DNA of 53,013 nucleotides, taken from the NCBI GenBank assembly GCA_020433835.1, contig JAGRBY010000003.1:1-53013 (forward strand), given 5' to 3'. The stretch is from Anaerolineae bacterium. GTDB taxonomy: Bacteria > Chloroflexota > Anaerolineae > 4572-78 > J111. The position numbers were made by a program, and so were the translations under genes. The notes beneath the pieces are model-generated. The model saw only the letters and a program-made list of their open reading frames with translations. It did not search any database and had not been told where the DNA came from. Positions 41,495 through 51,201 of the stretch are shown piece by piece (within the stretch, counting starts at the first letter, position 1; every line of letters starts with the position of its first letter).

Positions 41495-42664
41495 ATGAAT
41501 CAAACACAGATATTGCCGCCAAGCGTAAGTCGCATTGGACGAAATGCTCTCGTTATTGGTATTATTGCCCTGGCCCTAAGTGCTGCCGGTTACTTTGTTA
41601 ACCCGGATCGATTTTTTCAATCGTATCTGTTCGGCTATATGTATGCCCTTCAGTTTCCGCTCGGTTGTATCGGGTTGTTGACTATTCATCACCTGGCCGG
41701 CGGTCGATGGGGCTATAGCATTCGCCGCTTCTTAGAAGCTGGAATCTTAACCTTTCCGTTGATGGCCGTGCTGGTTATTCCCATCGTTGTTGGGATGAAC
41801 ACCCTGTATCCGTGGATTAACCCGGAAGAGCACTATGCTTTGCTCGATCATAAAGCAATTTATCTCAACGTGCCGTTTTTCCTTGGCCGTATCGTCTTCT
41901 ACTTCGTCGTGTGGACTGCCATTGGTCTTTGGCTCAATCAACAGTCGGTGAAGCAAGAATCAGTTGATGTGCCCGACCCCAAATCGGTTGATCGCCTTAA
42001 ACGCGCCAGTGCTATCGGCATTATCCTCTTTATGCTAACCGCCACCTTTGCCGTTTTTGACTGGATGATGTCGCTGCAGCCGTACTGGTTCTCATCCATC
42101 TACGGGGTGATTTATCTGGCCGGTGCCGCCATAGCCGCTATGAGTTTTTCGTTGTTGGTGGGCAATGCGCTCAAAGATCACAAACCAATTTCCGAACTGC
42201 TGACCATCGATCTTTTTAGCGATTTATCGAACTTTATGCTGGCCTTTGTCTCATTTTGGGCTTACGTCTCGTTCTCGCAGTATCTTATTATCTATATGGC
42301 CAACCTGCCCGAAGAGATTAGCTGGTACGCTGTTCGCGGCAACGGCGGCTGGGGCTATTTCGCATTAGCCCTTATCTTCCTGCACTTTGCGCTGCCGTTT
42401 GGCATTTTGCTTTCAAAATCAAACAAACGGGTGTTGAAACTGATGGTTCTTTTAGCCATGTTTCTTCTCTTTATGCGTGCCATCGATCTTTTCTGGCATA
42501 TTATGCCCGCCTTTTACGAAACCGTGTCGATCAGTTGGATCGATTTTATGACGCCAATTGGCCTGACCGGAATTTGGCTCTGGTTCTTTATTATGCAACT
42601 AAATCGAAAACCGTTGGTTGTCCGCCGCGATCCGCGCTTCCAGGAGGTGCCTGCGCATGGCTGA
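41495..42664 (+). CDS. actF: Alternative complex III subunit F, integral membrane protein
   Basis: A 389-residue protein with about ten membrane helices. Segments such as FGYMYALQFPLGCIGLLTI, LFMLTATFAVFDWMMSLQP and FWAYVSFSQYLIIYMANLP are typical of ActF, an NrfD-related subunit paired with ActC. The start follows the actE stop by 2 bases (TAGTAATG), and its 3' end overlaps the next gene by 8 bases. Confidence 0.93.
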   Translation: MNQTQILPPSVSRIGRNALVIGIIALALSAAGYFVNPDRFFQSYLFGYMYALQFPLGCIGLLTIHHLAGGRWGYSIRRFLEAGILTFPLMAVLVIPIVVGMNTLYPWINPEEHYALLDHKAIYLNVPFFLGRIVFYFVVWTAIGLWLNQQSVKQESVDVPDPKSVDRLKRASAIGIILFMLTATFAVFDWMMSLQPYWFSSIYGVIYLAGAAIAAMSFSLLVGNALKDHKPISELLTIDLFSDLSNFMLAFVSFWAYVSFSQYLIIYMANLPEEISWYAVRGNGGWGYFALALIFLHFALPFGILLSKSNKRVLKLMVLLAMFLLFMRAIDLFWHIMPAFYETVSISWIDFMTPIGLTGIWLWFFIMQLNRKPLVVRRDPRFQEVPAHG

Positions 42665-43067
42665 ACATGAAGAAGTTCTCATCAATGAAGAGGTTGATTT
42701 TGAAGGAAGCGACATCAACACCCGCCTTCTCCTTGGTTCTGTTGTCTTGTTGATTGTCGTTACGGCCTGCAGTATGATGCTGGGGCTGTGGATTTACAAC
42801 GGATTAGAGACGCGCCAGATTGAGTCCTATCCAACGCCGCTGCCGCTTATTCAACTTCGTCCTACACCGCCGCAGCCCCGCTTGCAGCCCAACGCCCTGG
42901 ATCGAACCACGGCGGAAGAGGACTTGGCAACAATGCACGCCCGCGAGGATGCTATTCTTGATACCTATGGCTGGGTTGACAAAGACGAAGGCATCGTGCG
43001 CATCCCCATCGACCGCGCTATCGATATTCTCGGCGGCGCAGTTGAAGAGGAAGAGCCTGGCCGCTAA
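42657..43067 (+). CDS. Small membrane protein of the act-cox cluster
   Basis: I take ATG 42657 as the start: AGGAGG lies 8 bases upstream, inside actF. The 136-residue product has one membrane helix (about 22-45), a Pro-rich linker (YPTPLPLIQLRPTPPQPR), then a conserved-looking soluble part: DLATMHAREDAILDTYGWVD and EGIVRIPIDRAIDIL. This YGWVD-VRIPIDRAM pattern occurs in small proteins encoded between ACIII and oxidase genes in several phyla. It may be an assembly factor or extra subunit; its role is unknown to me. Confidence 0.8.
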   Translation: MAEHEEVLINEEVDFEGSDINTRLLLGSVVLLIVVTACSMMLGLWIYNGLETRQIESYPTPLPLIQLRPTPPQPRLQPNALDRTTAEEDLATMHAREDAILDTYGWVDKDEGIVRIPIDRAIDILGGAVEEEEPGR

Positions 43068-43103
43068 TTTTGGCATTTGGTAGCTTTTTTGTATAACTGT
43101 TGT

Positions 43104-43940
43104 ATGTTATTTCACAAACGTACCCTCCAAATTATATTTATTGTAACCATACTTTTTGGTGCTGTTTCTTTTGATGTTCCGGTGAACGCCCAAGAAGATT
43201 TACCCCAAGATTTGATTCGGCAAGTGGGTTTTGACCAAAAGCTCGACGAGCAAGTGCCGCTTAACATCCCATTTACCGATTCAGAAGGGCATGATGTCTT
43301 ACTCAGCGACTATTTTGGTCAGAAGCCAGTTATTCTGCTGCTGGGTTATTACGAATGCCCGATGTTATGCTCGTTGGTTCGCAACGGCTTGTTCGATAGC
43401 TTGAAAAAGCTCGATTTTACGGTTGGCGACGAATTTGAGTTGGTGGTAGTCAGCATTGACCCCCGCGAAACGCCCGAAGTAGCGGAAATGAAACGGCGGG
43501 CCTCCATTATTGATTACGAGCGCTCAACTTCAACCGAGGGGTGGAACTTTTTGGTCGGTCCGCAAGATTCAATTGAGCAGTTGTCGGCTTCCATCGGTTT
43601 TCGTTATGCCTTTGACGAAAACTTGGATCAATATGTTCATCCCAGCGGTATTGTGGTTTTAACGCCGCAAGGAAAAATATCACGCTATTTCTACGGCATC
43701 GACTTCCCAGAGAAGGATTTACGGCTTGGTTTGGTTGAAGCCGCCGATGACAAAATTGGCTCGCCCGTCGATTTAGTCTTATTAACATGCTACCATTATG
43801 ATCCGGTTACCGGCGAATACACCCTGACCATTATGAATTTTATCCGCCTGTTTGGCTTATTAACGGTCGCCGCCATCGGAGTACTTTTACTAAAACTGCT
43901 CCGTCATGATCATAATAAACCCACACCCCATTCGGTTTAG
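43104..43940 (+). CDS. SCO1/SenC-family copper chaperone
   Basis: Start chosen at ATG 43104 (MLFHKRTLQIIFIV); the frame is open to a TTG at 43077. The 278-residue protein has a signal or anchor (about 8-28), a thioredoxin fold with the copper-binding CPMLC (C85, C89 in GYYECPMLCS), the conserved His in YVHPSG, and a C-terminal membrane helix (about 245-268). SCO proteins load the CuA site of subunit II, and coxB lies 92 bases downstream. The second membrane segment at the C-terminus is a common variant in this context. Confidence 0.9.
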   Translation: MLFHKRTLQIIFIVTILFGAVSFDVPVNAQEDLPQDLIRQVGFDQKLDEQVPLNIPFTDSEGHDVLLSDYFGQKPVILLLGYYECPMLCSLVRNGLFDSLKKLDFTVGDEFELVVVSIDPRETPEVAEMKRRASIIDYERSTSTEGWNFLVGPQDSIEQLSASIGFRYAFDENLDQYVHPSGIVVLTPQGKISRYFYGIDFPEKDLRLGLVEAADDKIGSPVDLVLLTCYHYDPVTGEYTLTIMNFIRLFGLLTVAAIGVLLLKLLRHDHNKPTPHSV

Positions 43941-44032
43941 ATATTTGCTAACGCACCTCGATGCCTTTCAATGATTGTAGTGCTGTTTTAATGTAACATC
44001 CGATGTAGTACCCAAGGAGGATTTTAGAGTAT

Positions 44033-44959
44033 ATGCAGGATTTTCCTATTTTTCCCGATCAGGCATCAACCGTTGCCTGGCAAGTTGATGCCATTTATTT
44101 TACGCTTGTCGCCTTAAGCATATTCTTCTCTATCGGCATTGCTGGGGCTATTGTCTTTTTTGCTATTCGCTACCGTAAAGGCAACAAAGTTGACCGTTCG
44201 AACCCGATGGAAGAAAACACGGTGTTAGAACTGTCGTGGTCGATTATCCCCTTCATTTTAGCGTTGGGTGTATTTGGCTGGTCGGCTGCGGTTTTTATTC
44301 ACATCCGAACACCCCCGGCAGACGCTGTTGAAGTGTACGTCATCGGCAAACAGTGGATGTGGCACACTCAGCACCCCTCCGGTAAAAGCGAAATCAACGA
44401 ACTGCACGTTCCGGTTAATACGCCGATAAAGCTGATTATGACCTCGCAAGATGTTATCCACGACTTCTATATTCCGGCTTTTCGGGTAAAACAAGACGTG
44501 GTTCCGGGGCGCTACTCGATGTTGTGGTTTGAAGCCACCAAACCGGGCGAATACCATCTGTTTTGTGCCGAATACTGCGGTACGGATCACTCGGCTATGG
44601 TGGGTACGGTAACCGTAATGGAGCAGGATGAATACGAGAACTGGATTGGCGGTGGTGCCTCCGATGAGCCGCTGGCCGTAGCCGGCGAACGGTTATTCAC
44701 CGAAAACGGCTGTATTTCGTGCCACAACGGCGAACCAGGTGCCATTGGACCGCCTATTGCCAATAACTCCATCTTTGGACAACCGCGCGAGTTTGCAGAC
44801 GGCTCAACCGCCACTGTTGACGAAGCCTACATCCGCGAATCGATTTTAGACCCGCAAGCCCACGTTGTGGCCGGTTATGCTCCGGTAATGCCCAGCTTCG
44901 ACGGCCAACTGAGCGAGCAGAGTTTGTTACAATTGATTGAATATGTTAAATCACAATAA
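44033..44959 (+). CDS. coxB: Cytochrome c oxidase subunit II with fused cytochrome c (caa3 type)
   Basis: A 308-residue protein with two membrane helices (about 21-46 and 69-92) and a CuA domain with H143, C178, E180, C182, H186 and M189 (CAEYCGTDHSAM). It is extended by a C-terminal cytochrome c domain with CISCH (227-231) and a Met-containing APVMPSFDG segment. The fusion makes this a caa3 oxidase able to take electrons directly. An AAGGAGG site is well placed. No lipobox is visible, unlike some homologues. Confidence 0.95.
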   Translation: MQDFPIFPDQASTVAWQVDAIYFTLVALSIFFSIGIAGAIVFFAIRYRKGNKVDRSNPMEENTVLELSWSIIPFILALGVFGWSAAVFIHIRTPPADAVEVYVIGKQWMWHTQHPSGKSEINELHVPVNTPIKLIMTSQDVIHDFYIPAFRVKQDVVPGRYSMLWFEATKPGEYHLFCAEYCGTDHSAMVGTVTVMEQDEYENWIGGGASDEPLAVAGERLFTENGCISCHNGEPGAIGPPIANNSIFGQPREFADGSTATVDEAYIRESILDPQAHVVAGYAPVMPSFDGQLSEQSLLQLIEYVKSQ

Positions 44960-45037
44960 GCGGACGATGAATCTTTCTAAAGCACGTATGAATTTAAGCA
45001 CAACCCTTTGTTTTGAGTACCAAGGAGGAAAAAATTT

Positions 45038-46669
45038 ATGGCAGTAACATCTCCCCCGCTAGATTTAAAGGGCCATGACCAGGAGAACTATCTTAACTGG
45101 ACTTATGGCGTAAAATCTTGGCTGCTTACTACCGACCATAAACGTATTGCTATTCTTTACCTTATTTCTGTAACCTTCTTCTTTTTCCTGGGCAGTTTAG
45201 CCGCCTTTCTACTACGCATCGATTTGATGACGCCGCAAGCCGACTTGATGTCATCAGACAACTACAACCGCTCGTTTACCATACACGGGGTCATTATGAT
45301 CTTTCTCTTCCTTATTCCGGCTATCCCCGGCGTGTTTGGTAACTTCCTCTTGCCGATTATGATTGGTGCCAAAGATTTGGCCTTTCCAAAGATTAATTTG
45401 GGAAGCTGGTACGTTTATATTATTTCCGGTATGTTTATTCTGGCTGTGGTTCTGTGGGGTGGCGTTGATACCGGCTGGACCTTTTACACGCCGTACAGTA
45501 CCACCTACGCAAACTCAGCGGTGGTGCTTACCGTTTTGGGGGTCTTTTTAGTCGGTTTTTCCTCCATTATGACGGCCCTCAACTTCATCGTCACCATTCA
45601 CAAGATGCGTGCTCCGGGATTGACCTGGTTCCGTCTGCCGCTCTTTATCTGGGCGATGTACGCTACCAGTATTATCATTATGCTGGGTACGCCCGTACTT
45701 TCGGCCACACTTATTCTGGTTGGTTTGGAAAGAATATTTGGGATGGGCATTTTTAACCCGGCTCTCGGCGGCGACCCGGTTTTGTTCCAGCATTTGTTCT
45801 GGTTTTACTCGCATCCCGCCGTATACATTATGGTGCTGCCGGGAATGGGCATTGCCAGCGAATTAATCACCTGCTTCTCTCGCCGACGTATCTTCGGCTA
45901 CAAATTCATCGCAATGTCCAGTATGGCTATCGCACTTATTGGATTTTTGGTGTGGGGACACCATATGTTCGTTAGCGGGCAATCGGTTTATGCCGGTGTG
46001 GTTTTCTCTCTCCTCACCTTTGCTGTCGCCATTCCATCGGCCATTAAGGTCTTCAACTGGACGGCCACGCTTTATAAAGGAACAATTCATCTGCAAACGC
46101 CAATGTTCTACGTTTTGGGCTTCATCGGCCTTTTCACCATTGGCGGGTTGACCGGGCTGTTCTTAGGCGCACTTGCCACCGATGTTCACGTTCACGATAC
46201 CTACTTTGTGGTCGCTCACTTCCACTATGTAATGGTTGGCGCTACGGTAATGGCTTATCTGGGGGCGCTGCACTTCTGGTGGCCCAAAATGACGGGCCGC
46301 ATGTACCCGGAAGGTTTGGGTATCCTCTCGGCTATCATTATCTTTATCGGCTTTAACCTAACGTTTATGCCCCAATTTATTTTGGGCTATATCGGGATGC
46401 CGCGCCGCTACCATGTTTATCCCGAAGAATTTCAGGCATTGCACGTGGCCTCAACCCTCGGTTCAACCGTTTTGGGTATCGGCTACATCATGCCACTCTG
46501 TTATTTGCTCTGGTCGCTGCGTTTCGGTAAAGAAGCCGGGCCAAACCCCTGGGGGGCCGTTGGTTTAGAGTGGACAACCTCTTCACCGCCTCCCCACGAG
46601 AATTTTGAAGTATCGCCTGTGGTTACTACAGAAGCGTATGATTACGAAAGCTTAGAAGAGGAGGTGTAA
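45038..46669 (+). CDS. coxA: Cytochrome c oxidase subunit I, A2-type haem-copper oxidase
   Basis: A 543-residue, 12-helix subunit. [11 protein letters not shown] carries a haem a His; the helix VI motif is [18 protein letters not shown] (H259 a CuB ligand, Y263 cross-linked Tyr); HHMF holds the other CuB His pair; [14 protein letters not shown] carries the haem ligands. The D-channel Glu of GHPEVY is replaced by the YSHPxVY form (Y257, S258), which defines A2-type oxidases such as those of Thermus and Rhodothermus. AAGGAGG ribosome site upstream. It reduces O2 to water and pumps protons. Confidence 0.97.
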   Translation: MAVTSPPLDLKGHDQENYLNWTYGVKSWLLTTDHKRIAILYLISVTFFFFLGSLAAFLLRIDLMTPQADLMSSDNYNRSFTIHGVIMIFLFLIPAIPGVFGNFLLPIMIGAKDLAFPKINLGSWYVYIISGMFILAVVLWGGVDTGWTFYTPYSTTYANSAVVLTVLGVFLVGFSSIMTALNFIVTIHKMRAPGLTWFRLPLFIWAMYATSIIIMLGTPVLSATLILVGLERIFGMGIFNPALGGDPVLFQHLFWFYSHPAVYIMVLPGMGIASELITCFSRRRIFGYKFIAMSSMAIALIGFLVWGHHMFVSGQSVYAGVVFSLLTFAVAIPSAIKVFNWTATLYKGTIHLQTPMFYVLGFIGLFTIGGLTGLFLGALATDVHVHDTYFVVAHFHYVMVGATVMAYLGALHFWWPKMTGRMYPEGLGILSAIIIFIGFNLTFMPQFILGYIGMPRRYHVYPEEFQALHVASTLGSTVLGIGYIMPLCYLLWSLRFGKEAGPNPWGAVGLEWTTSSPPPHENFEVSPVVTTEAYDYESLEEEV

Positions 46670-46670
46670 T

Positions 46671-47315
46671 TTGGCACACGGTGAATCATCTTTAGTTGCT
46701 CCTTATTTTAGAGATATCGAGCAACAGCGCGAGGCAAATACCCTGGGGATGTGGGTTTTCCTCGTAACCGAAGTGATGCTGTTCGGCGGTATTTTTATGG
46801 CCTATGCCGTTTACTATTATAACTATCACGACGCCTTTGCCGAGGCCGGACATGAGTTGGATATTGTTCTAAGTAGTATCAACACCTTTGTGTTGCTGTG
46901 CAGCAGTTTGACGATGGCATTGGCTGTGTGGGCTTGCCAAAGCAACAAACAAAAATTGCTCGTTATGTTTTTGATGGCGACACTGGTACTCGGTTCGATA
47001 TTTTTAGGCATCAAAGGCTTTGAATACTACGAAAAGTACGAAAATGGCCACATTCCGGGCATAAACTTTCAGTACGATGGCGAATACCCGCAGCAAGCCG
47101 TTATTTTCTTCAGTTTATACTTTGCCGCCACCGGCTTGCATGCCACCCACATGATTATTGGGGGAACGGTGCTGGCGGTTATCACGGTGAAAGCCATGCG
47201 CGGCTTCTACTCCTCCGTCAACTATGATACCATCGAAATTATGGGATTATACTGGCACTTTGTCGACATAGCCTGGGTTTTTATATTTCCACTATTTTAT
47301 TTAATCGAGCGATAA
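46671..47315 (+). CDS. coxC: Cytochrome c oxidase subunit III
   Basis: A 214-residue, five-helix subunit III: NTLGMWVFLVTEVMLFGGIF, FFSLYFAATGLHATHMIIGG and GLYWHFVDIAWVFIFPLFYL are standard. The likely start is TTG 46671, with GGAGG inside the coxA 3' end. One base separates it from coxA, and coxD starts 2 bases after it. Confidence 0.94.
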   Translation: MAHGESSLVAPYFRDIEQQREANTLGMWVFLVTEVMLFGGIFMAYAVYYYNYHDAFAEAGHELDIVLSSINTFVLLCSSLTMALAVWACQSNKQKLLVMFLMATLVLGSIFLGIKGFEYYEKYENGHIPGINFQYDGEYPQQAVIFFSLYFAATGLHATHMIIGGTVLAVITVKAMRGFYSSVNYDTIEIMGLYWHFVDIAWVFIFPLFYLIER

Positions 47316-47317
47316 CA

Positions 47318-47638
47318 ATGGCCGAACAACATCACGAAGAACACCATATTCATATCACGCCGGTGAGTACTTATCTTATGGTTTTTGCCGGTTTGATGGT
47401 TCTCTTGGCGCTGACCCTGTATGTAGGGTACACCGACTTTGGCACGTTTAACAAAACCGTAACACTGATCGTAGCCATCACCAAAGCCTCTTTAATTATG
47501 TATTTCTTTATGCACTTGCGCCACAGTAGCGGCCTGGTGTGGGTTTTTGGCCTGCTCGGCTTCTTTTTCTTCATTATTTTGCTGCTAATTGGCATGGGCG
47601 ATTACGCCGCCCGTGGAACTATCCAAGGCCCGCTATAA
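47318..47638 (+). CDS. coxD: Cytochrome c oxidase subunit IV (prokaryotic caa3-type)
   Basis: A 106-residue protein with a His-rich N-terminus (EQHHEEHHIH) and three membrane helices (about 18-36, 47-66, 72-94), of the caa3 CoxD/COX4_pro group; ITKASLIMYFFMHLRH is typical. It is the last gene of the cluster and is followed by a strong terminator. Confidence 0.9.
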   Translation: MAEQHHEEHHIHITPVSTYLMVFAGLMVLLALTLYVGYTDFGTFNKTVTLIVAITKASLIMYFFMHLRHSSGLVWVFGLLGFFFFIILLLIGMGDYAARGTIQGPL

Positions 47639-47668
47639 AAACCCGTTTTATTTAATTTAACGCTTACG

Positions 47669-47704
47669 CAGCCGGTAGCAATTGCGCTACCGGCTGTTTT
47701 TTTT
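47669..47704 (+). terminator. Rho-independent terminator of the act-cox cluster
   Basis: CAGCCGGTAGC and GCTACCGGCTG form an 11-bp GC-rich stem around an A/T loop, followed by eight T. Confidence 0.92.
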
Positions 47705-47758
47705 GGCTGAAAACTTGAATAGGCTGAAGCCATTGATGGTTTTTTGAAAATAAAATTT

Positions 47759-47784
47759 GTAGGACAAACTTAAGTTTGTCCTAC
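47759..47784. repeat. Perfect 26-base palindrome
   Basis: GTAGGACAAACTT followed directly by its exact reverse complement. No loop and no T-tract, so it is not a terminator. It might be a joined pair of IS ends or a protein site. Confidence 0.7.
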
Positions 47785-48011
47785 TCCTTAATCCGCCAAT
47801 CTGTGTTCTAAATAATGGCGAGAAACACATAATCTAAATAACAGCCATCTTCTCATACTATATTAACCATGCGCGTTACAATACATAGCTGACATCGTTC
47901 CCCTTCGATGCCGAAAGTAACTGCTTAAGACCGCCCAGCGCGTGTCGCGTGTTCACCGGACGGTGTTGTCTTATTTCCTGCTGTATAAAGTATTCATCTA
48001 TTACCACTATC

Positions 48012-48128
48012 TTTGCACTTTAAAGAATTATGACAAGAAACCAGGGTTTTTAGCGTTAAAAAAAGCGCTTTTTGCCGCTAAAGGGTATCGATGAGGTATC
48101 AAAACCCTGGTTTCTAATAAAGTGCAAA
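48012..48128. repeat. MITE-like inverted repeat element 3
   Basis: Ends TTTGCACTTTA and TAAAGTGCAAA; inner arms AGAAACCAGGGTTTT (48036-48050) and AAAACCCTGGTTTCT (48101-48115). About 117 bases, no coding capacity. Confidence 0.7.
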
Positions 48129-48267
48129 CATAGTACTATTACATAACCCAAGTTGTACCACGATTGAAAGTAATCGAAAGCCGATCTTTCTAACCAAATG
48201 ACGAGTGGAGTAAGGAATAGGGAGTAAAGCGTAGGCTCTTGGTGGAATTCAAGGCGATTCCTGCCTT

Positions 48268-48386
48268 AGCCCGATGCTGAAGCATCGGGCTGAAAGAGCA
48301 AAGGACGTTGAAACGCCCTATAGATCGCTAGATTTTAGCCCCATCGGGCTTCGCTCTCTCAGCACGACGGCTTTATAGCCTCGTGC
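48268..48386. repeat. Pair of strong hairpins (REP or IS-end-like)
   Basis: AGCCCGATGCT-GA-AGCATCGGGCT (48268-48291) and GCACGA-C-GGCT-TTAT-AGCC-TCGTGC (48362-48386), separated by a spacer that carries another AGCCCCATCGGGCT. The layout resembles subterminal hairpins of IS200/IS605 relatives or REP units, but no transposase is present. Confidence 0.5.
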
Positions 48387-48483
48387 TTTTATGGAGGCTC
48401 CTTGAAACCCATATTGAGCCAAGGCGTAATAGATTCCATTCCCCTTAATCCCGACTTCCTACTCCCTACCCCTCGGTTTGGGC

Positions 48484-48596
48484 TACTGCCATTAAGTTAG
48501 TGACTGGTGCTAGCCCCCCTAACCCCCCAGAGGGGGGAATTTGACGTCTTTCTCCCCTCTTTGGGGGGGGCCGGGGGGCTTAACTTAATGGCAGTA
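48484..48596. repeat. MITE-like inverted repeat element 4, G/C-homopolymer core
   Basis: Ends TACTGCCATTAAGTTA and TAACTTAATGGCAGTA are perfect 16-base inverted repeats. The core holds several runs of five to eight C or G. About 113 bases, ending 50 bases before the antiporter gene. Confidence 0.75.
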
Positions 48597-48645
48597 TCGG
48601 TTTGGGCATTGGGGTGCAACTTGCGTTAAACAAAAAGGAGTTAGC

Positions 48646-50652
48646 ATGGGAATTGCTGCTGATATTGCCATTATCGTTGTTGCCGGGCTGCTGGGCGGCA
48701 TTATCGCCCAACAGTTCAGACAGCCCTTAATCTTGGGCTACATCTTTGCCGGTGTGCTGGTTGGCCCCAATACCGGCGGCGTCACCGTCGGCGACATTCA
48801 CGAAATCGAGCTGCTGGCCGAAATTGGGGTGGCGCTGCTGCTCTTTGCCCTTGGCCTGGAATTTTCCTTCAAAGAACTAAAACCTGTTCAAAGTGTGGCT
48901 CTTATCGGTACGCCGCTGCAAATGGTGTTGACCATTGGGCTTGGCTGGGGTATTGGCTGGCTGCTGGGCTGGGATTGGATAAGTTCCATCTGGTTTGGCA
49001 GCCTGATCTCGCTATCGAGCACAATGGTGCTGCTTAAAACATTGATGAGCCAGGGGCGGCTTGGCACATTGTCCAGCCGGGTGATGATCGGCATGCTCAT
49101 TGTTCAAGATTTAATCGTTGTGCCGCTGATGATTATTTTACCGCAGCTTAACGACCCCGAAGCCGGTTTGCCCATCCTGGGCCTGGCCGCGTTGAAGGGC
49201 ATCGCCTTTTTAGCGGTGATGATCCTTCTCGGCACGCGCCTTTTGCCCCGTTTAATGGCGATTATTGCCGGTTGGAACTCGCGCGAACTGTTTCTGCTGG
49301 CGATTACGGCCATTGGGCTGGGCATTGGTTACGCCACCTATCTCATCGGCTTATCCTTTGCCTTTGGCGCGTTTGTGGCCGGTATGGTGCTTAGCGAGTC
49401 CGATCACGGCCATCAAGCCCTGAGCGACATCATCCCCCTGCGCGATATCTTCTCTCTGCTCTTTTTCGCCTCGGTCGGCATGCTGCTCGACCCGGAATTA
49501 TTAATGGCTAACCTATGGACGGTGCTGCTGCTGGTTTTGCTGGTTTCGGTCGGTAAATCGCTGATTTTTGGCTCGATTAGCCGTCTGTTTGGTTATTACA
49601 ACGTGGTGCCGCTGGCCGTTGGATTGGGACTGTTTCAGGTTGGCGAATTTTCGTTTGTGCTGGCCCGTGTTGGCCTGACCACCGGCTCCATCGGCGAAGA
49701 GCTATATTCGCTGGTACTCAACACTGCTATTGTAACGATGGTGCTTACGCCGTTCGTATCGGGCTTTACCGCCCCGCTGTACGCGCTGCGCAAACGCTGG
49801 TTTAAGCACGAAACGGTACAAACCATCAATATTCCCCAAACCGGCTTGCGCGATCACGTTATCATCGCCGGTGGCGGGCGCGTTGGCAAATATGTGGCCG
49901 AAGTCTTGCAGCGCTTAAACCTGGCTTATGTCGTTATCGAATTGGATTACCGGCGCGTGGAAGAAGCCAAAGCCAAAGGCAAACCGATTATTTTTGGCGA
50001 TGCCTCCCAGGAGGTGGTGCTGGAAGCAGCCCAAATTGGAGAAGCCTGCCTGGTTTTAATTACCGTGCCGGCCATCACCGTCACCCAATCTATTGTTGAC
50101 CAAGTGCGCCATGTTCGGCCCAATCTGCATATTGTGGCCCGCGCGGCAGGCGTCGAACAGATGCGTGCCCTACACGATCACGGCGTTTACGAGGTGGTTC
50201 AGCCCGAATTTGAAGCCAGCCTGGAAATTACGCGGCAAGCCCTGCTGCACCTCAACCTGCCGGCCACAGAAATTCGTGATTTTACCGATGCCATTCGCCA
50301 CGAACTCTACGCGCCGTTATATGAGACGCATCGCGAATATCGCACGGTGGCCCAGCTTCAAAACGCCACCCAATTGCTCGATCTTACCTGGGTGTCATTG
50401 CCCAACCACAGTCCCTTAGTTGGACAAACTATTGGCGAAGCCGCCATTCGTCGCCAAACCGGCGCTTCCGTTGTCGGGGTTATGCGTGGCGAAACCATGC
50501 ATCCCAACCCGCAAATCGATTACCGCTTCGCGCCTGGCGATCTTGTCGCCGTCATCGGCCAATCCAAACACCTTGAGCATTTTCGCTACTTTGCCGAGGT
50601 AGCGAACTTAAGCAGCGATGCTGTTGATGGTCGTGAGGGAGCTGTTGGATAG
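48646..50652 (+). CDS. Kef-type K+/H+ antiporter (CPA2) with TrkA-N and TrkA-C domains
   Basis: A 668-residue protein: about twelve membrane helices (1-385) of the sodium/proton exchanger fold ([88 protein letters not shown]), then a TrkA-N nucleotide-binding domain (from about 403: [18 protein letters not shown] with the acidic residue in VVIELDYRR) and a TrkA-C domain (about 560-650). It exports K+ (or Na+) in exchange for H+, gated by NAD(H) or a similar ligand. AAGGAG precedes the ATG. No KefF/KefG-like partner is nearby. Confidence 0.92.
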   Translation: MGIAADIAIIVVAGLLGGIIAQQFRQPLILGYIFAGVLVGPNTGGVTVGDIHEIELLAEIGVALLLFALGLEFSFKELKPVQSVALIGTPLQMVLTIGLGWGIGWLLGWDWISSIWFGSLISLSSTMVLLKTLMSQGRLGTLSSRVMIGMLIVQDLIVVPLMIILPQLNDPEAGLPILGLAALKGIAFLAVMILLGTRLLPRLMAIIAGWNSRELFLLAITAIGLGIGYATYLIGLSFAFGAFVAGMVLSESDHGHQALSDIIPLRDIFSLLFFASVGMLLDPELLMANLWTVLLLVLLVSVGKSLIFGSISRLFGYYNVVPLAVGLGLFQVGEFSFVLARVGLTTGSIGEELYSLVLNTAIVTMVLTPFVSGFTAPLYALRKRWFKHETVQTINIPQTGLRDHVIIAGGGRVGKYVAEVLQRLNLAYVVIELDYRRVEEAKAKGKPIIFGDASQEVVLEAAQIGEACLVLITVPAITVTQSIVDQVRHVRPNLHIVARAAGVEQMRALHDHGVYEVVQPEFEASLEITRQALLHLNLPATEIRDFTDAIRHELYAPLYETHREYRTVAQLQNATQLLDLTWVSLPNHSPLVGQTIGEAAIRRQTGASVVGVMRGETMHPNPQIDYRFAPGDLVAVIGQSKHLEHFRYFAEVANLSSDAVDGREGAVG

Positions 50653-50671
50653 GTGGGCTTAGTCTTCTCAG

Positions 50672-50700
50672 TAGGCTAAGGCTGAGGCGAAGGCTAAGAA
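50672..50700. repeat. Left arm of a long-range inverted repeat
   Basis: Composed of GGCTAAG/GGCTGAG/GGCGAAG heptamer-like units. The inverted partner is at 51172-51201, about 470 bases away; the order of units differs by one copy. Confidence 0.7.
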
Positions 50701-50795
50701 AAGGCAAAAACAGCTGCGAGTTTCACAAATTGACACGAAAAACAAGAAGGCTCAATATGGATGCCAAGGAGGTCATAGAAATGGAGGCCATGGTC

Positions 50796-50867
50796 ATGCC
50801 CGAATGTCTTTATCGGGCATCCAACCGGTCTTAGGGCGCTAGATTCCCGCTAAAAACATGCGGGAAT
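50796..50867. repeat. Two REP-like hairpins
   Basis: ATGCCCGA...TCGGGCAT (50796-50820) and ATTCCCGC...GCGGGAAT (50843-50867), both 8-bp stems with 9-base loops, 22 bases apart. Confidence 0.65.
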
Positions 50868-50929
50868 GACATCGGCAACCGTTCCTCCTCGAAACACATA
50901 TAGAGCCAACAAGAAATAATTCGGTTTGT

Positions 50930-51004
50930 CGAGGAGCAAGGCATGCTCAGATGCCGAAGCGGGCCTCGCCAACGCCGTTCGCATCTGAGGATGCTTACTC
51001 CTCG
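50930..51004. repeat. Imperfect long hairpin
   Basis: CGAGGAGCAAGGCATGCTC...AGATGC pairs with GCATCTGAGG...ACTCCTCG with few mismatches around a 26-base loop. Confidence 0.65.
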
Positions 51005-51171
51005 GTTAAATTTAGAATGGCTGATTATTTGGTCGATCTTCCATCATCTCCCTTTTCCACGATTTAATGTTGTTCTGCCCCACACAGATATTCACTGATT
51101 TTTATCACACTTTTGATAGTATCTGTGAGAATTGGTGTCCATCTGTGGACCCTTTAAGGCTTTTAAAACAG

Positions 51172-51201
51172 TTTCTTAGCCTTAGCCTTCGCCTCAGCCT
51201 A
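51172..51201. repeat. Right arm of the long-range inverted repeat
   Basis: Inverted partner of 50672-50700; overlaps the stop codon (51199-51201) of the enolase-superfamily gene. Confidence 0.7.

Larger units (their letters stand above)
47639..48645. other. 1-kb intergenic region packed with palindromic repeats
   Basis: No gene is seen. Besides the terminator it holds a 26-base palindrome (47759-47784), a MITE-like element (48012-48128), two strong hairpins (48268-48291, 48362-48386) and a second MITE-like element (48484-48596), each listed separately. Confidence 0.7.
50653..51198. other. Intergenic region bracketed by an inverted repeat
   Basis: About 550 bases with no gene. Arms at 50672-50700 and 51172-51201 are inverted copies of a TAGGCTAAGGCTGAGGCGAA-type sequence. 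Inside are three hairpins (50796-50820, 50843-50867, 50930-51004) and, at 51085-51150, degenerate copies of a phrase like CAGATATTCACTGAT and ATCTGTGAGAATTGG. Confidence 0.6.
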
